NCBI RefSeq assembly: GCF_004359985.1
Contig: NZ_SMRO01000003.1
Coordinates: 542,206-606,205, forward strand
Origin: Paraburkholderia flava
GTDB taxonomy: Bacteria > Pseudomonadota > Gammaproteobacteria > Burkholderiales > Burkholderiaceae
Direction of reading: 5' to 3'
DNA length: 64,000 bases
This document shows, one piece after another, positions 16,414 to 26,543 of the stretch. Below the pieces are notes generated by a model. The model saw only the letters and a program-made list of their open reading frames with translations, did not search any database and was not told where the DNA came from. Each line of letters begins with the position of its first letter. Positions within the stretch are counted from its first letter, which is position 1. The position numbers and the translations under genes are program-made.

Positions 16414-17160
16414 TCATGAGAAGGAAGGGGAGCGGGTCGGATTCGGTACGGCGTCGCGTAGCGTTTGCAACAACTGCGCGACATCGAGATGCGCGGCGGC
16501 GACGTCGGCCGACGGCGGGTTCAGATAAGGCACGGTGCCGAGCAGCGGCGCGCGGTACAGCCGCGCGAGCCGATGCTCGATCGTCGCGATGTTCTCGTCG
16601 GCGAAACGCATCTGCGGGTCCACGCGATTCGCGACCCAGCCGACGAGACGCAAACCGCGCGCGGCAATCGCTTCGGCAGTAAGCAACGCGTGACTGATAC
16701 AGCCGAGCCGCATGCCGACCACCAGCACGACCGGCGCGGCCAGCTGTTGAGCGAGATCGGCGGTGTCGTACGCATCGTCGAGCGGCACGCAAAAACCGCC
16801 GACGCCTTCGACCACGACGATATCCGCTACCTGTCGCGCCTGCGCATGGCATTCGACGATGCGCGTCGCGTCGAGCGTCACGCCTTCGAGCGCGGCCACG
16901 ATGTGCGGTGCTGCAGGCTCTTTCAGCAGGAACGGCGTGCGTACGGCGGGCGGCAACTGCACGTTCGCGGCGGCGTCGAGCTGATCCGCGTCTTCGTTAT
17001 GCCACACGCCGTTCACTTCGAACGCGCCGGCCGCGATCGGCTTCATCGCCGCCGCGCGCAGACCCGCGTTCGCGAAGCCGCGCAGCAGCGCCGCCGAAAT
17101 CAGCGTCTTGCCGATCTCGGTATCGGTGCCGGTGACGAACAGCGACAGCGCTTCGTTCAT
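16414..17160 (-). CDS. bioD: Dethiobiotin synthetase
   Basis: ATP-dependent carboxylation of 7,8-diaminopelargonate to dethiobiotin. The 248-residue P-loop protein begins [14 protein letters not shown] with the nucleotide-binding motif at about 11-19, has KPIAAG (about 41-46), [12 protein letters not shown] with the metal-binding Glu, and [15 protein letters not shown]. Its ATG overlaps the bioF stop by four bases (17157-17160), with GGAGG of the preceding gene end as ribosome site, so the two are translationally coupled. Confidence 0.95.
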   Translation of the reverse strand: MNEALSLFVTGTDTEIGKTLISAALLRGFANAGLRAAAMKPIAAGAFEVNGVWHNEDADQLDAAANVQLPPAVRTPFLLKEPAAPHIVAALEGVTLDATRIVECHAQARQVADIVVVEGVGGFCVPLDDAYDTADLAQQLAAPVVLVVGMRLGCISHALLTAEAIAARGLRLVGWVANRVDPQMRFADENIATIEHRLARLYRAPLLGTVPYLNPPSADVAAAHLDVAQLLQTLRDAVPNPTRSPSFS

Positions 17161-18359
17161 GCGGCCTCCGCGTGAACGCTGTTGCTTTTACCAAGCGAGG
17201 TCAACGCCGCATCGAGCCGATCGAGATCTTCATGCGAATGCGCAGCCGACAGCGAAATGCGCAACCGCGATGTACCCACCGGCACGGTCGGCGGACGGAT
17301 CGCCGGCACCCACAGCCCGGCATGATCGAGCGCTGCGGCAGCTGCGAGCGCATCCTCGTTCGAGCCGATGATCAGCGGTTGCACGGCGGTGTGCGAATCG
17401 ACCGGTTGCCACGGCGTGCGCGCGAGCATCGCACGGGTGCGCTCGATCAACTGACCGAGATGTGCACGACGCTCGTCGCCCTCCGCACCTTCGATGATGC
17501 GCAAGCTCGCCGACACCGCATACGCGGAAGCCGGCGTCGATGCAGTCGTGAAGATGTACGGACGCGCGCGCTGCACGAGCCATTCGATCACGGTCGCATG
17601 CGCAGCGACGAACGCACCTGCGACGCCGGCCGCCTTGCCGAGCGTGCCGATCGACACGAGTTGCGGCGAACGCAGCGCGGCTTGCGCGAGCGCGCCGCGT
17701 CCCTGCGGACCCAGCACGCCGAAGCCATGCGCATCGTCGACGATGAGCCACGCGCCGTGCCGCTCCGCGAGCGCCAGCAACGCGGGCAGCGGTGCGACGT
17801 CGCCGTCCATGCTGAACACGCTGTCGGTGACGATCAGCTTCGGGCCGTCGGCGGCTGCGTCGAGCATCGCGCTCAATGCGTCCGTGTCCGCGTGCGGATA
17901 GATCTGCACGTCCGCACGCGACAGCCGCGCGCCGTCGATCAGCGATGCGTGATTCAGCTCATCGGAGAAGATCGTCGTGCCGCGACCCGCGAGCGCGGTG
18001 AGCGTCGCGAGGTTCGCCATGTAGCCGGTGCTGAAGTACAGCGCGCGGGGTGCATCGACGAAGCCGCCGGCGAATGCCGCGAGATCGTCTTCGAGTTGCG
18101 CGTGTGCGCGCGAGTGGCCGCCGAGCAGATGCGAACCGCCGCTGCCCGCGCCGTAGCGCTGTGCGCCTTCGGCGATCGCCTCTACGAGCAGCGGATGCGC
18201 GGCCAGGCCGAGATAGTCGTTGCTCGCGAAGCCGACGATTTCGCGACCGTCCACCGTCATGTGCGCGGCGCACGGCGTATCGGCGATGCGGCGACGGCGG
18301 CGCAGACCGCGCGCGTCGAGATCCCGCAAGCCTTGTTCGAGTGTGTCCAGCAGATGCAT
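17157..18359 (-). CDS. bioF: 8-amino-7-oxononanoate synthase
   Basis: PLP enzyme condensing pimeloyl-thioester with alanine. The 400-residue protein has [10 protein letters not shown] (about 44-53), [19 protein letters not shown] (about 72-90), the cofactor-binding [10 protein letters not shown] (about 208-217), and the Schiff-base Lys242 in [10 protein letters not shown]. The open frame continues far upstream inside bioA, but the ATG at 18359 has GGAGG nine bases before it and gives the family length. Its ATG shares one base with the bioA stop (TGATG). Confidence 0.95.
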   Translation of the reverse strand: MHLLDTLEQGLRDLDARGLRRRRRIADTPCAAHMTVDGREIVGFASNDYLGLAAHPLLVEAIAEGAQRYGAGSGGSHLLGGHSRAHAQLEDDLAAFAGGFVDAPRALYFSTGYMANLATLTALAGRGTTIFSDELNHASLIDGARLSRADVQIYPHADTDALSAMLDAAADGPKLIVTDSVFSMDGDVAPLPALLALAERHGAWLIVDDAHGFGVLGPQGRGALAQAALRSPQLVSIGTLGKAAGVAGAFVAAHATVIEWLVQRARPYIFTTASTPASAYAVSASLRIIEGAEGDERRAHLGQLIERTRAMLARTPWQPVDSHTAVQPLIIGSNEDALAAAAALDHAGLWVPAIRPPTVPVGTSRLRISLSAAHSHEDLDRLDAALTSLGKSNSVHAEAA

Positions 18360-19720
18360 CAGCGCACCTCCGTCAGAGTGGCGTCGAATGTTTCGCGCGT
18401 GCGCGCGGCGAGCAAGCCGAGTTCGTCGTCGTTGAGGATGTATGGCGGCATCAGGTAGACCGTCGTGCCGATCGGGCGCAGCAGCAGTTCGCGCTGCAAC
18501 GCGTGTTCGAAGAAGCGTCGCGAGAAGGTTTTCGCGGCGGCTGCATCGTCGATGACTGCGTCGAACGCGAAGATCGTCCCGCATTGGCGCAGGTGACGCA
18601 CCTGCGGATGCGCGGCGAGCGGTTCGAGCGCGGCGCGCAGCGTGGACGAGCGACGTTTGTTCGACGCGAGCACATCGTCGCTCGCAAACAGATCGAGCGT
18701 CGCGAGCGCCGCGCGGCACGCGAGCGGATTGCCGGTGTACGAATGCGAATGCAGGAAGCCGCGCGCGGTGTCGTCGTCGTAGAACGCGGCGTAGATGTCG
18801 TCGCGCGACAGCACGATCGACAGCGGCAGATAACCGCCGCTGATGCCCTTCGACAGACACAGGAAATCAGGCCACACGTTCGCCTGTTCGCTTGCGAAGA
18901 ACGTGCCGGTGCGTCCGCAGCCGACGGCGATTTCGTCGGCGATCAGATGTACGCCGTAGCGGTCGCACAGCGCGCGCAATCCAGCGACGTACGACGCGTC
19001 GTGCATCGCCATGCCGGCCGCGCACTGCACGAGCGGCTCGACGATCAGCGCAGCGATCCGCGATCCGCGTGCTTCGAACAGCGTCTGCACGCTGTCGAGT
19101 GCACGACGCGCGATGTCTGCTGCGGTTTCGCCTGGCTGTGCGTTACGCGCATCCGGCGACGCGACCACGTGCGCGTGACGGATCAGCGGATCGTACGCAT
19201 CCTTGAACAGCGCGACGTCGGTCACACCGAGCGCGCCGATCGTCTCGCCGTGATAGCCGTTCGCGACGCAGACGAATTCGGATTTGTCCGCGAAGCCGCG
19301 ATTGCGCCACGCGTGGAAGCTCATCTTCAACGCGATTTCAACGGCCGATGCACCGTCCGATGCGAAGAACGCGTGGCCGAGCGTGTGATTCGTCAATGCG
19401 CCGAGCCGTTCCGCGAGTTCGACAGCGGGTTCGTGCGTGCAGCCGGCGAGCATCGCGTGCTCGAGGGTGTCGAGCTGCGCTTTCAGCGCGTCGTTGATGC
19501 GCGGGTTCGCGTGGCCGAACAGGTTGACCCACCACGAGCTGATCGCGTCGAGGTAGCGATGGCCGGCGCGGTCGTAGAGCCACGCACCCGAGCCGCGCGC
19601 CACCGGCACGAGCGGCAGGCGTTCGTGATGTTTCATCTGCGTGCACGGATGCCAGACGGCGCGCAGGCTGCGCGCGACCCAGTCGTCCGTGGCCGCTTCG
19701 GGGGATGCGGAAAGATTCAC
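18359..19720 (-). CDS. bioA: Adenosylmethionine-8-amino-7-oxononanoate aminotransferase
   Basis: PLP aminotransferase using S-adenosylmethionine as amino donor to make 7,8-diaminopelargonate. Markers: [11 protein letters not shown] (about 23-33), [10 protein letters not shown] (about 61-70), the PLP Lys291 in [13 protein letters not shown], and [15 protein letters not shown]. No ATG fits the N-terminus; GTG at 19720 ([10 protein letters not shown]) has GGAG five bases ahead and gives 453 residues, so a GTG start is proposed. It is the first gene of bioA-bioF-bioD-bioB; BirA here has no DNA-binding domain, so control must be different from E. coli. Confidence 0.94.
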   Translation of the reverse strand: MNLSASPEAATDDWVARSLRAVWHPCTQMKHHERLPLVPVARGSGAWLYDRAGHRYLDAISSWWVNLFGHANPRINDALKAQLDTLEHAMLAGCTHEPAVELAERLGALTNHTLGHAFFASDGASAVEIALKMSFHAWRNRGFADKSEFVCVANGYHGETIGALGVTDVALFKDAYDPLIRHAHVVASPDARNAQPGETAADIARRALDSVQTLFEARGSRIAALIVEPLVQCAAGMAMHDASYVAGLRALCDRYGVHLIADEIAVGCGRTGTFFASEQANVWPDFLCLSKGISGGYLPLSIVLSRDDIYAAFYDDDTARGFLHSHSYTGNPLACRAALATLDLFASDDVLASNKRRSSTLRAALEPLAAHPQVRHLRQCGTIFAFDAVIDDAAAAKTFSRRFFEHALQRELLLRPIGTTVYLMPPYILNDDELGLLAARTRETFDATLTEVR

Positions 19721-19834
19721 TCGTACTCCGGAACTTGAAAACGGGCGCGGGGCGGTATGTGCGCTATGTGCGATATGCCGCCTCGTTCGCTTGCTTGATC
19801 GCCCGTTCACCAACATTGCAGCCGGAGATTAGCG

Positions 19835-19863
19835 TGTTATCCCGCGCGGCGCACTATCGACAA
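19835..19863 (-). promoter_or_regulatory. Candidate sigma-70 promoter of the biotin operon
   Basis: On the minus strand TTGTCG (19863-19858) and ATAACA (19840-19835) are separated by 17 bases, leaving a leader of about 105 bases before the bioA GTG. No palindrome resembling the E. coli bio operator or the BioR box TTATCTATAA was found. The remainder of the 326-base gap 19721-20046 holds only an imperfect GC hairpin near 20012-20035. Confidence 0.4.
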
Positions 19864-20046
19864 AACGCCCGCCCAGCAAGGCTCGGACGGAGTTCGAAGC
19901 GGTTTTCGACAGGTTGGAACCGATGTCGTCAGAAGGGAAGAAATGCGCGTAGATGACGACGGCAAAGTATTGGGGGGTAAGTGAAAAAAATCAGGCGGCG
20001 GTGGGGGCCGGGGCATGCGCGCATCCCCGGCAGGCGAATCCCCGCT

Positions 20047-20460
20047 TCAAATCCACTGATCGTTCGCGACCGTACGTTCGCTGGTCGCACCGTCCCCCGT
20101 GTTCTGCACGCCGCGCGGTTCGATCAGCAGCAGCTTCACTTCGGTCTTTGCGCAGGGTCTGTGCTCCGTGCCCTGCGGTACGACCGCCATCTGGCCGGGA
20201 CGCAGCACAATCGCACCGTCACCCGACGGGCCGCGGAATTCGATACGCAACTCGCCTTCGAGCACGATGAACGTTTCGTCGGTATCGGCGTGGCTGTGCC
20301 ACACGAAGTCGCCTTCGACCTTCACGACCTTGAACTGATAGTCGTTCATCTCGGCGACGACGCGCGGTTGCCAGTGACCGTCGATCTGCGCGATCTTGCC
20401 GAGCAGGTCGATGGTTTGACACTGGCCGCGCGTGGCGGGTGGGTTCATGGATTGGGACAT
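20047..20460 (-). CDS. Cupin-domain protein
   Basis: The 137-residue single-domain cupin has motif 1 FVWHSHADTDETFIVLEGELRIEF (about 52-75), with two His and a Glu for metal binding, and motif 2 PGQMAVVPQGTEHRP (about 88-102). Small cupins of this kind range from sugar isomerases to dioxygenases and sensors; nothing here fixes the role. It is 78 bases after the AraC-type gene in the same direction, so that regulator may control it. Confidence 0.8.
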   Translation of the reverse strand: MSQSMNPPATRGQCQTIDLLGKIAQIDGHWQPRVVAEMNDYQFKVVKVEGDFVWHSHADTDETFIVLEGELRIEFRGPSGDGAIVLRPGQMAVVPQGTEHRPCAKTEVKLLLIEPRGVQNTGDGATSERTVANDQWI

Positions 20461-20538
20461 CGTTCTCTCCGTTGAGTGGGGCGATGTGCCAAAGATAGGC
20501 CTGCCGTTTGCGGCCGTATTGAACGATCGTGGGTGGTT

Positions 20539-21366
20539 TCAGTTGCCCGGGATGCTGCCCGCGATGTCGAGCCAACGCCCCGGCGTCAGCCCGAATGTTT
20601 TCGAGAAGTGACGGGTCATGTGGCTCTGATCCGCGAATCCCGCGTCCGCCGCCGCGTGAGCGAGCGAGGTGCCGCCAAGCAGCATGCGGCGCACCGCATC
20701 GAGGCGCCGCATCGTCAGATAACGGTACGGACTCGTGCCGTAGAACGTGCGGAAATCGTGCGACAGACTCCAGCGATCGCGGCCCGTCGCCGCTTCGAGT
20801 TCGTCGAGCGTGACGACGCGGGCGCTGTTCGCGTGCAGATAGTCGCGCGCACGCTGTGCCGCCTGAAAATCGCCTTTTGCGGGTCGCACGGGCGTGCCGG
20901 CGACGGCGGCCAGCGCGTGTGCCAGATCGGCGAGCGCATCGCTTTGTTCGAGCGGTTCAAGCGTATGGCCGACGTGCTGCAGCAATGTCGTGGTCGCTGC
21001 GGCAAGACGTGGATCGGTTGTCACGCCACCTTCGATAAACGGCAACGCACGGCCGCCGAGCACGTCCTGAAAGAGCGCGGGCTCGATGTAGACCATCCGG
21101 TACTGGAACCCGTCGACGGTGCCGGCCTGGCCATCGTGCGCTTCGTCGGGGTGCAGCACCAGCGTGTTGCCGGGCAGGCTGTTGCGCTCGCCGTGCCGGT
21201 AGTTGAAGCTCTGCACCCCGGCCAGCGTGCGGCCGATCGCGTAGGTGTCGTGGCGGTGCATGCCATACGCCTTGCCGTGAAACCACGCCTCGATGCGCTC
21301 GATGCCTTCGATCGGCTCGGCACGTTTGACCCAGTCGGAGCGTGTGGAGGATGGCTGTCGGTCCAT
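20539..21366 (-). CDS. AraC-family transcriptional regulator
   Basis: The 275-residue protein has an N-terminal cupin-like ligand-binding domain (about 25-150; HRHDTYAIGRTLAGVQSF, then PGNTLVLHPDEAHDG) and a C-terminal double helix-turn-helix (about 175-270; TLDELEAATGRDRWSLSHDFRTFYGTSPYRYLTMRRLDAVRRML, then AAADAGFADQSHMTRHFSKTFGLTPGRW). The architecture is that of the AraC_binding group found beside LysE and EamA exporters. It probably acts on its own gene or the cupin downstream; the ligand is unknown. Confidence 0.9.
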   Translation of the reverse strand: MDRQPSSTRSDWVKRAEPIEGIERIEAWFHGKAYGMHRHDTYAIGRTLAGVQSFNYRHGERNSLPGNTLVLHPDEAHDGQAGTVDGFQYRMVYIEPALFQDVLGGRALPFIEGGVTTDPRLAAATTTLLQHVGHTLEPLEQSDALADLAHALAAVAGTPVRPAKGDFQAAQRARDYLHANSARVVTLDELEAATGRDRWSLSHDFRTFYGTSPYRYLTMRRLDAVRRMLLGGTSLAHAAADAGFADQSHMTRHFSKTFGLTPGRWLDIAGSIPGN

Positions 21367-21491
21367 GATGGATGACGTCGTTTGGCCTGTGAGGATGCGC
21401 AGAGGTGTTGAGCTCGATCGTTTGACGGGCGACCGTTCGTCCCGTACCAGTTTATACGGCCGTTACGACGCGTGCAGATAACGGATTGCCG

Positions 21492-21995
21492 CTACGAAGC
21501 GACTCTCCTCGCCCCGTCGATCTGGCCGGCCAGCCATTGCAACCCGGCCAGATGCTGCTGATCGTGGCTGCACAGGAAGTGCACGAGACCGCGCAGCGTC
21601 ACGAGCCCATAGCCGTCGAACTCCGCGATACGGTCGAACTGATCGGGCGTGAGCTTTTCGATCAGTTCTAGCGTCTTCTGTCGCGCGACACGAAATGCCG
21701 CGAAGACGTCGGCAGGATCGGCACGGTCATATTCGCGAGTCCGAGCGAGCATGTCGCCGTCGACCCCTGGAAGCACCGGACGCGTCTCGGCAAGCGTGCG
21801 GGCAAACCGCACGTGATACCCATCGATCTCGATATCTCGCACATGACAGATCTGCTCGATCGGCGAGTAGGGCTCGCTCGGGACACCGTCCCACGACGCC
21901 GGTTTCCAGTTCTCGAAGCCGGCGGGAATGACGTTGTAATGCGCTTCGAGCAGCCGGGGGAAATCGGCGAGCGCAGTCAATGTGGTGACATTCAT
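21492..21995 (-). CDS. DinB-family protein
   Basis: The 167-residue protein fits the DinB four-helix fold that holds a metal with three His residues; here candidates are in EQICHVRDIEIDGYHVRF (about 47-64) and HFLCSHDQQHLAGLQWLAGQ (about 140-158). Members include bacillithiol transferases and many unassigned proteins. The ATG at 21995 is chosen because GGAG lies eight bases upstream; another ATG two codons earlier is too close to it. It stands alone. Confidence 0.78.
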   Translation of the reverse strand: MNVTTLTALADFPRLLEAHYNVIPAGFENWKPASWDGVPSEPYSPIEQICHVRDIEIDGYHVRFARTLAETRPVLPGVDGDMLARTREYDRADPADVFAAFRVARQKTLELIEKLTPDQFDRIAEFDGYGLVTLRGLVHFLCSHDQQHLAGLQWLAGQIDGARRVAS

Positions 21996-22284
21996 CCTCA
22001 TGTCTCCGATGCGGCGCGATCGCGTGAATGCTACGCGCCGTGGTCCGTTCGCACTGTCTCCATAACCGGGAGACCGGTCCTCGGTTCCGCCTGCCATGTC
22101 GGAAGCGAGGCCGATTCGGGATGATCACACGTTTAGCGTGGATCTCGCTTGCGCACGAAATTGCACACAAAGCGGCGCGCGATTGTCTGCCGACGGAATC
22201 GGGATACGGCGGGTTCGTCCGTGGCTCACACCACAGCGCACCGTATGAAGAAAGGAAACGGGGAGACTGAGAAAAGCGGTGACG

Positions 22285-23598
22285 TTACCGACTCGCCAGC
22301 GACGGCTTACCTGCCGGCTCGGCCGCAACAGGAACGGTCGTAGCAGCAGGCGTCGTAGCCTCGGCCGTAGTGGTCGACGTGTCCTTCCACACCACCGAGT
22401 CGTTCACCGCGTACAGGCGGCACGGATCGCTGCTGTGCTTCTGGCAGTTCGCGACCGCGACCGCCATCGGATTGTCGCCGCCTTCGGCCCACGACCATGC
22501 GCCCGAATCGGACACCGCGAACGCGCGGCTCGGATACTGATGCAGGAAGTTGCGATAACCGGCGCGGCCACCTTCGTCGACGAACGGCACCGCATTGATC
22601 GAATCGAGCGATGCGAAGTCGGTGGCCTTCGGCGCGGTCGGTTCTTCGACGCGGTACTGGATGCTGGTCGGCATCCCGACCCGCGCGAGGAACGATTCGA
22701 CCGACGGCCACCAGACCCGCACGCCGTCGCGATCACCGACGAGCCGGTGCGCGTCGTCCTTGTAGTTGCCGAAATCGACCATCGTCGCGCCGACATTGCG
22801 GCGCACGTCGGGTGCAAGCTCGTTGACGTAGGTCGAGTACATCTTCGCGATCAGCGGAGCCGGCCAGATCGAATCGTTGTCGCCGTACAGCCACAGCGAC
22901 GGTACGTGAGTCTTCTCGCCATACGTGCCGAACGCGCGCGTGAGATTGCCCTGCCAGTCGGTGCATGCATCCTGCCGCAGCCCGCCGGAGAAGTTGATCA
23001 GCGCGCGCACGCCGGGCGCGGCCTGCGCGCCGTACGCGATCGTCGCGAGGCCGCCATGCGACGTGCCGGCGACGACGATGTGCTGCGCGTCGACGTAAGG
23101 CTGCTTCGACATGTAGTCGATCGTCGCGGCGACGTCGGCGGCCTGGCCGACGCCGTTGCGTTCGACATCGCAGCCGTCCTGTTCGTACGAGCCACCCGAT
23201 TGCGCGAAGCCGCGGCGGTTCGGTGCGACGACGACGTAGCCGCGCCGCACGAACTCGCGCGCGAACGGCAGCGGATCGCTGCGCGGCTGGTTACGCGGAT
23301 CGCCCGGCATCTTGCCGTGATTGAACACGACCATCGGGAACGGGCCCGCGCCGTCGGGTTTGTAGATGGTGGTTTCGAGGGTGACGTCGCCGGAGGTGTC
23401 GACGGGGATGCGGATGACCTGCTCGTTCAGACGGGCCGTGGGGAGCCACGCGTCGTCTTCGAGCGCGAGACGCGGCACGTGCGCGCTCGACAGCGGGCCG
23501 TTCGTCTGGACGAGCGGATCGGCGTGAGCGGACGCCGCGGCCAACGCCGCACACGCACACACTGCCGCACATCCCGCCTTGATCCTTCTGAACGCCAT
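22285..23598 (-). CDS. Secreted alpha/beta hydrolase (dienelactone hydrolase / S9-like)
   Basis: The 437-residue protein begins with a signal peptide (MAFRRIKAGCAAVCACAALAA, cleavage near SAHADP). The hydrolase core shows PMVVFNHGKMPG (oxyanion region), GYVVVAPNRRGFAQSGGS, the nucleophile elbow VAGTSHGGLA, the acid in LYGDNDSIWP, and a candidate His in DDAHRLVGD. A Thr/Pro/Ala-rich tail of about 35 residues follows. It is probably a periplasmic or extracellular esterase or peptidase-like enzyme; the substrate cannot be told. It is monocistronic, with 530 bases of apparently non-coding DNA upstream. Confidence 0.78.
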   Translation of the reverse strand: MAFRRIKAGCAAVCACAALAAASAHADPLVQTNGPLSSAHVPRLALEDDAWLPTARLNEQVIRIPVDTSGDVTLETTIYKPDGAGPFPMVVFNHGKMPGDPRNQPRSDPLPFAREFVRRGYVVVAPNRRGFAQSGGSYEQDGCDVERNGVGQAADVAATIDYMSKQPYVDAQHIVVAGTSHGGLATIAYGAQAAPGVRALINFSGGLRQDACTDWQGNLTRAFGTYGEKTHVPSLWLYGDNDSIWPAPLIAKMYSTYVNELAPDVRRNVGATMVDFGNYKDDAHRLVGDRDGVRVWWPSVESFLARVGMPTSIQYRVEEPTAPKATDFASLDSINAVPFVDEGGRAGYRNFLHQYPSRAFAVSDSGAWSWAEGGDNPMAVAVANCQKHSSDPCRLYAVNDSVVWKDTSTTTAEATTPAATTVPVAAEPAGKPSLASR

Positions 23599-24128
23599 CC
23601 GCTGCACCCGCCTTGATGTCCTGATCCTGCTTTTGCCCCGATGCGCTGTACCGTCTTCCGTGCACAGCGTTGAAACGACTGCTCCGGTCATGTGACCGGG
23701 TGGCCCCGTGCCGTCCGCGTAGCGACAACAAGCCGCTCACATGCGGGGCCGTGGCACCCGCATGCCGCTCGAGATCGCAATACATGAACCGACTGCCGGC
23801 GGACGCGACCCCACGCGCCGTATTGAGCGCCCCGCTATACCGGACGACTGCTCCGGCATTCCGCGGGCCGGTGTGAACCGGACCTCGCGACGCGACGCTA
23901 CACAACCTGTGTGTCGATACTGGCACGACAAATTCGGTTTGCGCAATTGAGGGGAACCCCGCAGCGCAAAAATTGCCGCCGCGTTGAGGGCGCAGGACGG
24001 CCGTGCGACGGCCCGGCAAGGGGCGTGCGCCGATGAAGGGAGTGCAACAGTAACGGAAGGAAAGGAACGCTGTGGTGTGAGGCCAACACCGGCAGACGCG
24101 GCTTCGCGTCGTGCCGTGCGCTATTGAA
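23599..24128. other. Long intergenic region, no gene recognised
   Basis: Between the secreted hydrolase start and the YchJ stop both strands were read. Open frames of 60-70 codons exist but have neither ribosome sites nor convincing composition. Short GC-rich inverted segments occur, for instance GGCCGGTGTGAACCGGACC near 23866-23884, without T tracts. The AT-richer stretch near 23900-23970 may hold the hydrolase promoter. Confidence 0.5.
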
Positions 24129-24572
24129 TCATTCGCGGATGTCGCCGTCGACGTAGCGCCAGCCGTCCGCGTCGCGCGTGAAGCGGCTCGACTCGTGCAG
24201 CCGGTGCGCGCGTCCGCCGACTTTATATCGTGCGACGAATTCGACTTCCGCGTGCGTTGCGTCGAGTGCAGCGAAGCGTTTGATCTGCAGACCGAGCCAG
24301 CGCGGTGCGTCGGGGGCGTCGGGGTTCGCGTCGAGATCGGAGGGGCAGGTGTGCGGCGCCCACGTCGCGCGCAGATACGCGGTCGCGCCGAGCACGTAGG
24401 CGGTGTAGCGCGAGCGCATCAGTTCGAGCGCGGTCGGCGCGGCGGCGTCGCCGTCGATGAAGCGTCCGCAACATTGCAGATAGGCCGGCGCTTTCGCATC
24501 GGTGCGTCGATCCGGCGCGGCACCGCCGCAGGGACAGACGGCGGGTCGGGCCGCTGTGGATGAAACGTTCAT
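24129..24572 (-). CDS. YchJ-family metal-binding protein
   Basis: The 147-residue protein matches the YchJ/UPF0225 family: an N-terminal cysteine cluster (ARPAVCPCGG, then LQCCGRFIDG) resembling a SEC-C zinc motif, followed by the NTF2-like domain with TALELMRSRYTAYVLGATAYLRATWAPHT and the ending YVDGDIRE. Function is unknown; SEC-C-type motifs elsewhere link proteins to SecA or the ribosome. It is the last gene of the minus-strand run starting at aceK, 46 bases after the SDR gene. Confidence 0.85.
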   Translation of the reverse strand: MNVSSTAARPAVCPCGGAAPDRRTDAKAPAYLQCCGRFIDGDAAAPTALELMRSRYTAYVLGATAYLRATWAPHTCPSDLDANPDAPDAPRWLGLQIKRFAALDATHAEVEFVARYKVGGRAHRLHESSRFTRDADGWRYVDGDIRE

Positions 24573-24618
24573 CGGTGATGGGGTTCGTTTAGCCCGACTC
24601 GCGCCCGCGCTCGTGGTG

Positions 24619-25296
24619 TCACCATTCGAGCGGCGTGCCGTCGTATTGATAGAAGCGTCCGTTGAACGCTGCATGCGCGCCCGCAGCCTGCGCGAGCACG
24701 TTGCGCATCCCCGTGACGCTGTGCTCGGGATCGATCGCGGCCTCTGAGCCGCCCATATCGGTGCGCACCCAGCCGGGATGCAACGCGACGCACGCGGCAC
24801 GGCGCGTCTGCAACGACGCGACTTTCAGCGCGTCGTTGAGTGCGGCCTTGCTCGCGCGATACAGCCAGCCTGTCGTGCCGGTCGCCTCGGCGATGCTGCC
24901 CATCTTGCTCGACAGCACCGCGAGCACGCCGTGCGCATCCTCGACGAGCGGCAGCAACACCGGCAGCAACTGCATCGGGCCGCGCACGTTGGTGATCATC
25001 ACGTGATCGAAGTCCTCGGCGCTGATCGCCTCGACGCCTTCGGTGCGCGGTCCGTACACCCCGGACACGATGATCGCGACGTCGAGCGCTTCGCCGGCGA
25101 TCCGCTCGCCGAACGCGGCGATCTCGTCGGGTTCGGCGATGTCGAGCGGAAAGGTCTGCGCGCCGAGATCCGCGAGTGAATCGAGTGCGGCGTCGTCGCG
25201 TGCGGTGGCGAGCACGCGCCAGCCGGCGCGATGGTACTGTCGCGCGAATTCGCGGCCGAGGCCGCGCGACGCACCGACGATCAACGCAGTCTTCAT
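24619..25296 (-). CDS. Short-chain dehydrogenase/reductase
   Basis: The 225-residue SDR has the coenzyme motif ALIVGASRGLGREFARQY (about 4-21), VSGVYGP in the NNAG position (about 80-86), a serine at SSKMGS and the catalytic pair YRASKAAL (Tyr and Lys). The C-terminus ends in FYQYDGTPLEW, typical of the SDR group related to CsgA/sniffer-type oxidoreductases. The ATG at 25296 follows an AGGTGA site. It is 44 bases after the thiolase gene. The substrate is unknown. Confidence 0.87.
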   Translation of the reverse strand: MKTALIVGASRGLGREFARQYHRAGWRVLATARDDAALDSLADLGAQTFPLDIAEPDEIAAFGERIAGEALDVAIIVSGVYGPRTEGVEAISAEDFDHVMITNVRGPMQLLPVLLPLVEDAHGVLAVLSSKMGSIAEATGTTGWLYRASKAALNDALKVASLQTRRAACVALHPGWVRTDMGGSEAAIDPEHSVTGMRNVLAQAAGAHAAFNGRFYQYDGTPLEW

Positions 25297-25340
25297 GTCA
25301 TCACCTCGCGTTCCGTTTATATCGAGCCGTGAGTGAGCAT

Positions 25341-26543
25341 CTAGAACAGCTCGATGCCCATCGCAGTCGCTTCGCCGCCGCCGATGCACAGGCTCGCGAC
25401 GCCGCGTTTGCCGCCGCGCGCACGCAATGCGCCGATCAGCGTCACGAGAATGCGCGCGCCCGATGCGCCGATCGGATGACCGAGCGCACACGCACCGCCG
25501 TTCACGTTGACCTTGTCGTGCGGCAACCCGTGTTCCTTCATCGCAGCCATCGCGACGACGGCGAATGCTTCGTTGATCTCAAACAGATCGACGTCGTCCG
25601 CGCGCCAGCCGTTCTTTGCGAACAGTTTGCGCAATGCACCGACCGGTGCGGTGGTGAACTTCGCGGGTTCCTGCGCGAACGTCGAATGACCGACGACGCG
25701 CGCGAGCGGCGTCACGCCAAGGCGCTGCGCAGTCGATTCGCGCATCATCACGAGCGCGGCGGCGCCGTCGGAAATCGACGACGAGTTCGCGGCCGTCACC
25801 GTGCCGGTCTTGCTGAACGCAGGCTTGAGCGTCGGGATCTTGTCGAGGTTCGACTTGAACGGCTGCTCGTCGCGTTCGACCGTCACTTCGCCCTTGCGGC
25901 TCTCGACCTTCACCGGCGCGATTTCCCATGCGAACGAGCCGTCCTCGTTCGCGCGTTTCGCGCGTTGCAGCGATTCGATCGCGAACGCGTCCTGCGCCTG
26001 TCGCGTGAAGTCGAACGACGCCGCGCATTCCTCGGCGAACGTGCCCATCAGGCGGCCTTTTTCGTACGCGTCTTCGAGGCCGTCGAGGAACATGTGATCG
26101 AGCACCTGACCGTGCCCCATGCGCATCCCGCCGCGCGCTTTGGGCAGCAGATACGGCGCGTTGGTCATGCTCTCCATGCCGCCCGCGACGATCGTATCGA
26201 CCGAGCCGGCGATCAGCATGTCGTGCGCGAACATCGCCGCGCGCATACCGGAGCCGCACATCTTGTTGATCGTCGTGCAGCCGGTGGCAAGCGGCAGCCC
26301 CGCTGCGAGTGCGGCCTGACGCGCGGGCGCCTGGCCCTGGCCGGCGGGCAGCACGCAGCCCATCAGCGCTTCGTCGATCTGCTCGGGTTTCAGGCCCGAG
26401 CGTTCGAGTGCTGCCGCGATCGCGACCGCGCCCAGCTGCGGCGCGGTGAGCTCCGCGAAGTCGCCCTGAAAACCGCCCATCGGCGTGCGGGCAACGGACA
26501 CGATCACGACCGGATCGCGCGTTGCGTTATTCGTCTCACTCAT
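25341..26543 (-). CDS. Acetyl-CoA acetyltransferase (thiolase)
   Basis: Thiolases condense two acetyl-CoA or cleave 3-ketoacyl-CoA. This 400-residue protein has all active-site parts: Cys96 in NKMCGSGMRA, His356 in GGACALGHPIGASG, and Cys386 in LCIGGGEATAMGIE. The sequence is of the AtoB/PhaA biosynthetic-degradative group, so it may serve acetoacetyl-CoA cleavage (fitting the HMG-CoA lyase elsewhere in the window) or polyhydroxybutyrate synthesis (fitting phaM). No phaB or phaC lies next to it. Its start overlaps the carbonic anhydrase end by eight bases. Confidence 0.92.
   Translation of the reverse strand: MSETNNATRDPVVIVSVARTPMGGFQGDFAELTAPQLGAVAIAAALERSGLKPEQIDEALMGCVLPAGQGQAPARQAALAAGLPLATGCTTINKMCGSGMRAAMFAHDMLIAGSVDTIVAGGMESMTNAPYLLPKARGGMRMGHGQVLDHMFLDGLEDAYEKGRLMGTFAEECAASFDFTRQAQDAFAIESLQRAKRANEDGSFAWEIAPVKVESRKGEVTVERDEQPFKSNLDKIPTLKPAFSKTGTVTAANSSSISDGAAALVMMRESTAQRLGVTPLARVVGHSTFAQEPAKFTTAPVGALRKLFAKNGWRADDVDLFEINEAFAVVAMAAMKEHGLPHDKVNVNGGACALGHPIGASGARILVTLIGALRARGGKRGVASLCIGGGEATAMGIELF

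Noticed and set aside
20010..20036. Imperfect GC hairpin downstream of the cupin gene
   Set aside because: A bulge in the stem and the T run lying about 20 bases further make it a poor terminator candidate.
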